64,000 nucleotides of DNA from Codonopsis lanceolata (Eukaryota > Streptophyta > Magnoliopsida > Asterales > Campanulaceae), in the NCBI GenBank assembly GCA_013146195.2, contig CM028383.1, forward strand, positions 21,041,642-21,105,641, written 5' to 3'. Shown piece by piece: positions 57,461 to 64,000 of this stretch. The first letter of the stretch is position 1. Each line of letters starts with the position of its first letter. The notes below the pieces were generated by a model. That model ran no database searches. It saw only the letters and a program-made list of their open reading frames with translations, and had not been told where the DNA came from. A program made the translations under genes and the position numbers.

Positions 57461-60400
57461 ATGGCTGCTATTAGGTTTTCAATCTTGAAATCACTGCGTT
57501 CATCATGTGGGTCATATGGTTTTTGTATGAAATTCAGCAAATATGCAAATCCAATTGATGGTAGACCTTCATTGACTTACATTAGCTGTAATTACTCTAC
57601 AAAACAATCTGGGTTTACTGAGAACAATGTCAATGGTAGTTTTAAGATGATCGGTATTGAATCTCTTGGTGGTCGAAGCAAAAATATTGGCATGTTATCA
57701 TCCCCAATATTGAATTATCGACTACAGAATAAGGGATTTCTTGTTGGGATTAGCCCTTTGTTGAACTATCGATCATATTCATCTCCTACTGGTAGTAGTG
57801 GAGGTAACCCTGTGGGCCCGGAAGCTCCGGCAGCTTTGAGTTCTGGCGGGGTTGATGTTAGTAATAGTGCAGTTGGTGGAAATGAATGGATTGTTAAGGT
57901 TAAGGATGCTTGGCAGTCTACTGTGGATGCTGCAACTTATACCGGGCAAAAGGCTAAAGAAGCCTCTACTGAAGTTACTCCCTATGTAGAACAGTTACTC
58001 GATGCTCACCCGTATCTTAGAGAGGTTATTGTTCCGATAGGTGGGACCATGACAGGAACTTTATTAGCTTGGTTTGTGATGCCAAGGATTTTGAGGCGAT
58101 TTCATAAGTACTCAACGCAAGGCCCGGCTGCGTTATTGACCAGGAGCTCCTTGTGGGGACTGGTACCTTATGAGAAAAGTTTCTGGGGTGCTTTGGAGGA
58201 TCCGGTTCGCTATCTAATTACCTTCATGGCGTTTTCACAAATGTTAGTTTTCCGACCTTCTGATTATTATTTATATATGCTCACGTTTATAAGGTTTTAA
58301 TTTTATGAAACTGGTTGTTTATTTTGTTTGTGTGCAGAGCCATGATGGTGGCGCCAACAACCATTGCCTCGCAATACCTTGGACAGACTTGGAGAGGTGC
58401 TTTTATACTTTCAGCTGTATGGTTTTTGCATCGTTGGAAAACAAATGTGATTACACGTGCCTTGGCTGTCCCTGGTGTGGAACGAGTTGAGCGAGATAAG
58501 TTGCTTACTGTTGACAAAATCTCATCTGTTGGTTTGTTTGTACTTGGTGGGATGGCTTTAGCTGAGGCATGTGGGGTGGCTGTGCAATCTATTTTGACTG
58601 TTGGAGGCATAGGAGGTGAGTTTTTGTTTCAACTTTCATATGGATTTTTATGTTAACCTTCTCCAACAGTGGTCAGAAAGTGTTACAATTGGGATCCATA
58701 ACGTCTTCTCAAATTCATGCTGAGGAACAAGTTCCGTAAATTTATGAATTTAGCCTTTTAAATTTTATGCAGTTCTCTTTGCAATGATATAGATTGGCAC
58801 TATGTTTTTTTCTGCCTTGAAAGGTTATTCATTCAGGCCACTGGAAGGATGCAGTACTTAATTGTCATAATGCATGTGGAAGCCCGATATGAGTCCTTTT
58901 TGCTGATGTATCACGTAGATTCTTGAGTCTTGGCTCTAATTTGCTTTAGAATTTAGTCTTTATTGTCAGTCTACTTTCAAGGGGGGAGATTAGTGATCAA
59001 GAACACTCTTGCTAACTTACCAACCTATTTCTTATCTCTTTTTGTGATTCATGAATAGTAGAAAAGTTGATTTTTTTATGCATTTAGTGAATTGGGAAAA
59101 GGTGTGCTCGAGGGTTTTGACATTAGAAAATGAAATTATAATATGGCTTTGTTGGGAAAGTGGGCGTGGCGCTAAGGAGGCTTTGTGGAGGCAAGTGGTG
59201 GTTTTTGGGGAATTTGTGGTCAATTATGGGGTAGGATCGTGGTATAAGGAGAGGGTGGAATTCATTTGAAATTGTCAAAACTATTTTGGAGTCTTTGACG
59301 TCTATCAATGTAGTGGGTTCCTTCGAATTAAGTGTCGTTTGGACTGTGAGGAATCTATAGCAGTCATTCACACTAGGTAGTGTTGTGGACCGGTTCCTCC
59401 GGGGTAAGTAATTGTTATTATCCCCAAAACCAGATCTTCTCGAGTCCAAAGAAGTGCCAAAATGGCACTATCAGCCAAGTCCTCCAATCCGAAGAGGAGT
59501 AGTAGTTTATGGAGGACAGCTCTTTTGGGTGTGTGTTGATTCTATGGAAGGAAAGAAATCATAGGGCTTTTGACAACGTGGAAATGTCAGTCCCGGAGTT
59601 GAAGAATTGGTTGTTTCGAACTCTTCATTTTTGGTGCTTCGAGGCTGATCACTCTGTTCCTAGATCCAACATAACTTTTGTAGATCTTGTAAATAGTATA
59701 GATATTGGTTAATCTTTGGGATGGTATACTTCTAGTGTACAAAGGACGCATCACCTCTTTTGATGCTTGATATATGATATTATTTACTTATCAAAAAAAA
59801 AAAAATATTAGAAATGCAAGAAATGAAGGACAGTGTTAGAACACATAATTAAATGTGTGGGGTTACTTTGAAAAGGGCGAAACAGAGCTAGTACACATAA
59901 ATAATTAGAACTAAATCATAAAATAGATAACATTATTTCTCCTAGGCTGTGGGGAATGATTTATTTATCTGAACCATAATTTCTGAATTATATTTGGTAT
60001 CAAGTTTTGTCTAGATGTTCTTAAATTTGTGGTATAAATATGATTATAGCATTTACAATCTTCAAGAAGGTTTCATGAATTTTAACGGTGATTATGGAAA
60101 AACGAAGTTGCTATTTGTTTTCAGTATCTTAAAATTGTAACTGTGGTTCTCTTTGCAGGAGTTGCTACTGCATTTGCTGCTAGAGACATCCTCGGTAATG
60201 TTCTGAGCGGGCTGTCTGTGCAGATTTCACGGCCCTTTTCTATTGGAGATACAATAAAAGTATGTTTAACATGTTTATGTTCTTTACTGCCCATGCCTTT
60301 TGTTTTATATTCCCCATAGTGCTTTTATATTTATCACATAAGTCATTCTAAGCAGCCCCCTCTCCCCCTCGTCTAAGTCTTGCAAGTTCAACAATTTTTA

Positions 60401-62838
60401 TTTTTATAATTTTTCATGTTTTGGCTCCGAGCACCAACAAAAAATAGAAGTGAACTTTTTCTATATTGTTCTGCACTTTATAGTTTATACTGTAGTTTGA
60501 CTATGAGTCTATGGCATGTTGGTCTCTGAAACTTGGGAATATCTCTATGATCGATGTTCTCTGATGATGGATCAGAGTATTTAGTTTTCATTTTGTTTAT
60601 GTCTTCTGTGGATTCATGTGAGAAATTATTTACTCAAGCTTTCCTTTCTTGCTGTTTTATGTTTATTAACAGATACTTTATCGGTAGATAAAAATTATTA
60701 TGGAGTACTAATTATCTGAGTGACTTTTGGTAAATATGTCCCTACGAAGTTATAGGGGGACTGGTTAAGCAGAGAATGACTTTCGGTGCTATTGTTCGAT
60801 CAATGGTTACAATTGCACATAAGGTTGGTGGTATAGGTCTTCGTGTTACTTGCTTCTATAAGATTTGTTTTTAATAAGTAAATCAAAACTTGCTTCTATA
60901 AGATTATATTGTGAATCCCACTTTCTGACTGAAGGATCCTCTTAAGTGAGCGGTTGAGAGTTGCCCTATGTTATTTGATAGTCAACTCCTAAGCTGTTGT
61001 GAATAGATGAATGAGTTGAAGAAGGTTATAGGTGGGACCCATTTTGAATTTGGTAAGTACATTGCTTGCAAGGTTATATATACTTTATGGACTGTGGATC
61101 ATCTACCTGTTGTTGATAGGAAATTGGAAACCGATCATATATCAATTGGTTGTTCATCATTATTAATGGGGATAGGGAACTGATGTTTGAAAAAAAACAG
61201 TACCCTAATTACGTTCTTGTTTGTAGAATCTTGGTTAATAGAGTGTGTTTATGGGGGAGCATGGTGGAAATGATGAGATGGATGATTATCAGCACCAGCA
61301 ATGAGAGAAAGTTGAAAATAGCATTGATTGAATCCAAAACTGATGGCTCGCTAATATGCAATGAAATTAGCAACCAACAGGGCTACAGTTCGGTATAGGT
61401 GAAAAAGGATTCATGTAGCTTTCTAAAGTAATTGGAAGAAAGGCCAGTTGAGTTTAATTGAATTGCGTCTCTTTGAGCTAGTAACTCTATCCTTAAAATA
61501 AATTAATAATTCATTGATACCAATGCTTCATTGTTTATATCAGATTTTTATTTTTTTGGGGGTCCAATGGAGGGCCGAACCCCTTGCACGAAACTACTAA
61601 ACTCCACTGCTTTTCATCTTGCCTCGGCCCATCATATCCCAATGTAGTTACTCCATCACAGTCTATGGTGGTTCAGAAAGAATTGTAGAAGTTCCCACTG
61701 TAGAAACCCATTCTTTCGCCAAAAACAAAATTCCGCAGCTTCATTTGCATCCCTGATAATCTGAACCAAATGGCATTGTCAATCTCTAGCCAGGAGATCA
61801 CAAATGTTCGAAACCACGTTGAAATCAGATATTTGGGGTCCAAATTAAAGTTTCTTTGCTTGCATTATTTCTGATCGCTTTCCTGAGCTGACATTATTTT
61901 CTGTTTGCAGGCCGGATCTGTTGAAGGTCAAGTGGTGGAAATGGGACTTACAACCACATCATTGCTAAGTACAGAAAGGTTTCCTGTTATAGTTCCAAAT
62001 TCGTTATTTTCTAGTCAGGTAGGCATGATTTCCTTCATCAATTTATTTTAGGTTGTATATTCTTCTGTTACCTGCAGTTCAAGTAATTTATCATCCATAA
62101 GCAACCAGTGGAAGTTTGGTCCTACTGGGCCTGAGCTTCTATTCTTAATTATGCTACAATAGTATATAATGGCCTAGAAGTTTCATTCTCAGTATGCAGT
62201 GTACAGTCATAACCTTGTTACCTGGTATATTTCATCTTCTTTTTTTTTTTCCCTCTGTGTTTGTCTTTTCTGGATAAAATACATACTTCTGAGTTAATCT
62301 GGTACAAATGAAACGGGAATGTACCAAACCCCTCTCATATACTCGTTTGCTCATATTGTTGAAAATCGCGCCTCACTTTTGTCTTCTGATGTTCTTACTT
62401 CTTACACGTCGGTGAATAGTGATTATCTAAATTCTTATACATTTTAACAAACTAAGCCTCTGGTCAATTCCTAACCACATTGGATAAAGGAATTTCCCAG
62501 CTCATGTGGTCATTGAATGTGTATCTTAATCTCCTGCTCTTTTAGTTATGGTGCTTTTGTTTTTCCTCTCTAAGAATCGACTTTATGGATTTGCTCTTTG
62601 TATGTGATATTTGTAGGTAATAGTGAACAAATCACGTGCTGGATGGCGTGCTATGGTCACTAAAATTCCTCTGCAAATCGGTGACTTCGACAAAATCCCA
62701 CTGATATCAGATGAGATCAAAACAATGCTGGCCTCAAACTCAAACATTTTCTTGAAAAAAGAGCCTCCTTACTGTTACCTGTCCCGAGTAGAAAGATATT
62801 ATGCAGAGCTGACCATTGGATGCAACCTAAATCAGATG
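57461..62838 (+). CDS. Mitochondrial mechanosensitive channel, MscS-like (MSL1-type), last exon off-window
   Basis: Visible exons: 57461-58242, 58338-58615, 60159-60259, 61911-62018, 62617-62838; 1491 bases, 497 aa, in frame, all GT/AG. The N-terminus (MAAIRFSILKSLRSSCGSYG, basic and Ser-rich) looks like a mitochondrial presequence. Membrane segments: about 189-208 (VIVPIGGTMTGTLLAWFVMP), about 247-272, one around GAFILSAVWFLHRW, and the pore helix region SVGLFVLGGMALAEACGVAV to TVGGIGGVATAFAARDILGN. The MscS beta domain follows (RPFSIGDTIKAGSVEGQVVE, FPVIVPNSLFSSQ, VIVNKSR). By family, MSL1 forms a tension-gated channel of the inner mitochondrial membrane. The model stops at LTIGCNLNQM|GTATGT; the short final exon is missing because the last intron holds a LINE reaching the window edge. 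The gap from 58616 to 60158 and intron 3 also contain LINE pieces. Confidence 0.87.
59041..59812 (+). pseudogene. LINE (L1-type) 3' fragment in MSL1 intron 2
   Basis: Pieces of the LINE C-terminus: WLCWESGRGAKEALWRQVVV with frameshifts, then WKERNHRAFDNVEMSVPELKNW (about 59540-59610), the usual end of the RT zinc-binding region. Ends TTACTTATC followed by an A-run at 59793-59805. Confidence 0.7.
61560..61860 (-). pseudogene. RNase H-like fragment of a retroelement in MSL1 intron 3
   Basis: Reverse strand reads, with stops, NVVSNICDLLARD, QCHLVQIIRDANEAAEF and KNGFLQ, like the C-terminal part of the RNase H-like domain carried by plant LINEs. Borders unclear. Confidence 0.45.
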
Positions 62839-63054
62839 GTATGTGTATTGTTTCCAAATTTTTAGATTTTAAGATATCTGGTTGAGTTTTTTTGTTCGAA
62901 CTGTGTTCTTTAATTCTTGCTTTCTTATTCATGTTACTACTACTTTCTCTGATGGGGGAAATGCATCATGTTCTGGAATATTTGCTTGAGAGAATCCTGT
63001 CCTTGAACAAAATGAATGAAGCTTGAGTCCTTTTTCTTTCTGTCCTGGAAGGTG

Positions 63055-64000
63055 TTTTTTTTTGATAAGTAAGAGTAATTACAAAATAAATACCCGCCAA
63101 AACAGGTGGTGCAGCCTATATATACAATCAAAGATCACCTACACAAAAGCTATACAATAGTGAATCTATCTAAGAACTCCACAAAAGAACTGTCCACTCT
63201 TTGAGCTCCGTCTGTACACAACCTGATTGTTTCTACCATGCTTTCCTTCCATCTGTCTACATTCGATTCACTGTTTTCAAAAGCTCTGCAATTGCGTTCA
63301 GTCCATATGCCCCAGCAAACCGCTAAAGGAGCAACTTCCCAAACATCTTTCTTACTTTTCTTTTTCTTATAAAAGGACCATTCGCAGAACATTTCTTTCA
63401 CTGTCCTGGGCATTACCCAGGCTATGTTGAACAATCTAAAGATGTAAGACCACAAGACCTTAGCCACAGAGCAGTGTAACAGCAAACGATTCAGTGTTTC
63501 TTCATCTTTCTTGCACATATAGCACCAATTTACATAAACCTTCTTTCTTTTTCTCAAATTATCTCCCGTCAAAAGAGCTTCTAACACTGCCTCCCATCCA
63601 AAAAAAAGGCCACCCTCCTAGGCGCCTTTGACTTCCAAATGATCTCCCACGGAAAATCACAGATATCTCTCTTCGATATGGCTTCATAGTAGGATTTCAC
63701 TGTGAATTTTCTACATACTCTTCTCTCCCACAAGACCCTATCCTCCCTGTCAAGATCAACTTGTATACAGAATTTCGAAAAGCTATTCTATTTCTCCAAG
63801 CTCCCAGATGAGCACATGCCTCCTAAATAAAGGGTTCCAGCTGCTTTTATCTCCTGAAACTTGGACCATCGAACTAACCAGCCCCATCCACATCCTCGGC
63901 AAAGGAAAACAGGTTCGGAAATTTTCGACTCAATTCCCTACCCTCACACCACTTATCTTTCCAGAACCTAATCGAATTTCCTTTACCAACCTCAAAAGAA
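63055..64000 (-). mobile_element. LINE (L1-type) insertion running off the right edge, in MSL1 last intron
   Basis: Starts (its 3' end) with a T-run and GATAAGTAAG at about 63055-63072, the complement of the TTACTTATCAAAA tail seen on the other LINE pieces. Open frame 63587-63150 encodes the RT zinc-binding domain: NWCYMCKKDEETLNRLLLHC, VAKVLWSYIFRLFNI, WEVAPLAVCWGIWTERNCRA. More LINE-like reverse sequence continues to 64000. The 5' end and target duplication are off-window. Confidence 0.75.

Overview
The window is nuclear DNA of a flowering plant, most likely a eudicot. Its genes are intron-rich and match angiosperm families (a plastid DUF2358 protein, a DUF604 fringe-like glycosyltransferase, an MSL1-type mitochondrial channel). 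Most of the rest is plant transposable elements: an Athila-type Ty3/gypsy element, MULEs, Stowaway-type and hAT MITEs, and L1-type LINE tails. I cannot name the species. No rRNA, true tRNA or CRISPR array was seen. One assembly gap of 100 N lies at 9399-9498.

Layout. (1) 366-20580 is a nested block. An outer reverse-strand LTR element (LTRs 366-1074 and 19173-20580) carries a gag-like remnant and an antisense gene with its own TATA-like box. It was split by an Athila-type reverse-strand element (1381-13843, perfect 5-bp duplication GTCAC). That element in turn took in a SINE-like insertion (8507-8903, 12-bp duplication) and a hAT-like sequence (from 2232). The outer right LTR holds a 699-bp TAA-flanked MITE. 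(2) 21298-31960 is a 12-exon lipid-kinase gene (LCBK2-like, 340 aa); its 6.3-kb fourth intron is packed with transposons. (3) 33204-34674 is a 5-exon plastid DUF2358 gene (240 aa). (4) 35029-37771, reverse strand and converging with it, is a 3-exon DUF604 glycosyltransferase gene with one extra base near its end. (5) 37990-47640 is gene-free, A/T-rich and repeat-rich: an ~85-bp satellite-like array, a hAT MITE, a 500-bp inverted repeat, a 192-bp triplicate and a palindromic hairpin array. (6) 48065-55479 is a complete but decayed Mutator-like element with a perfect 9-bp duplication. It carries a plant mobile domain pseudogene on one strand and a transposase pseudogene followed by an OTU-type protease domain on the other, plus inverted arrays of ~34-bp subterminal repeats. 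(7) 57461-62838 and beyond is an MSL1-like mechanosensitive channel gene whose last exon lies off the window; its introns hold LINE pieces, and a LINE fills the window end.

The four host genes do not form a pathway. The glycosyltransferase and MSL1 genes may be an old neighbour pair: I recall a fringe-related gene next to MSL1 in Arabidopsis (At4g00300/At4g00290). Splice junctions were placed by hand from GT/AG and family continuity. The spliced lengths of the kinase, DUF2358 and MSL1 models come out in frame.
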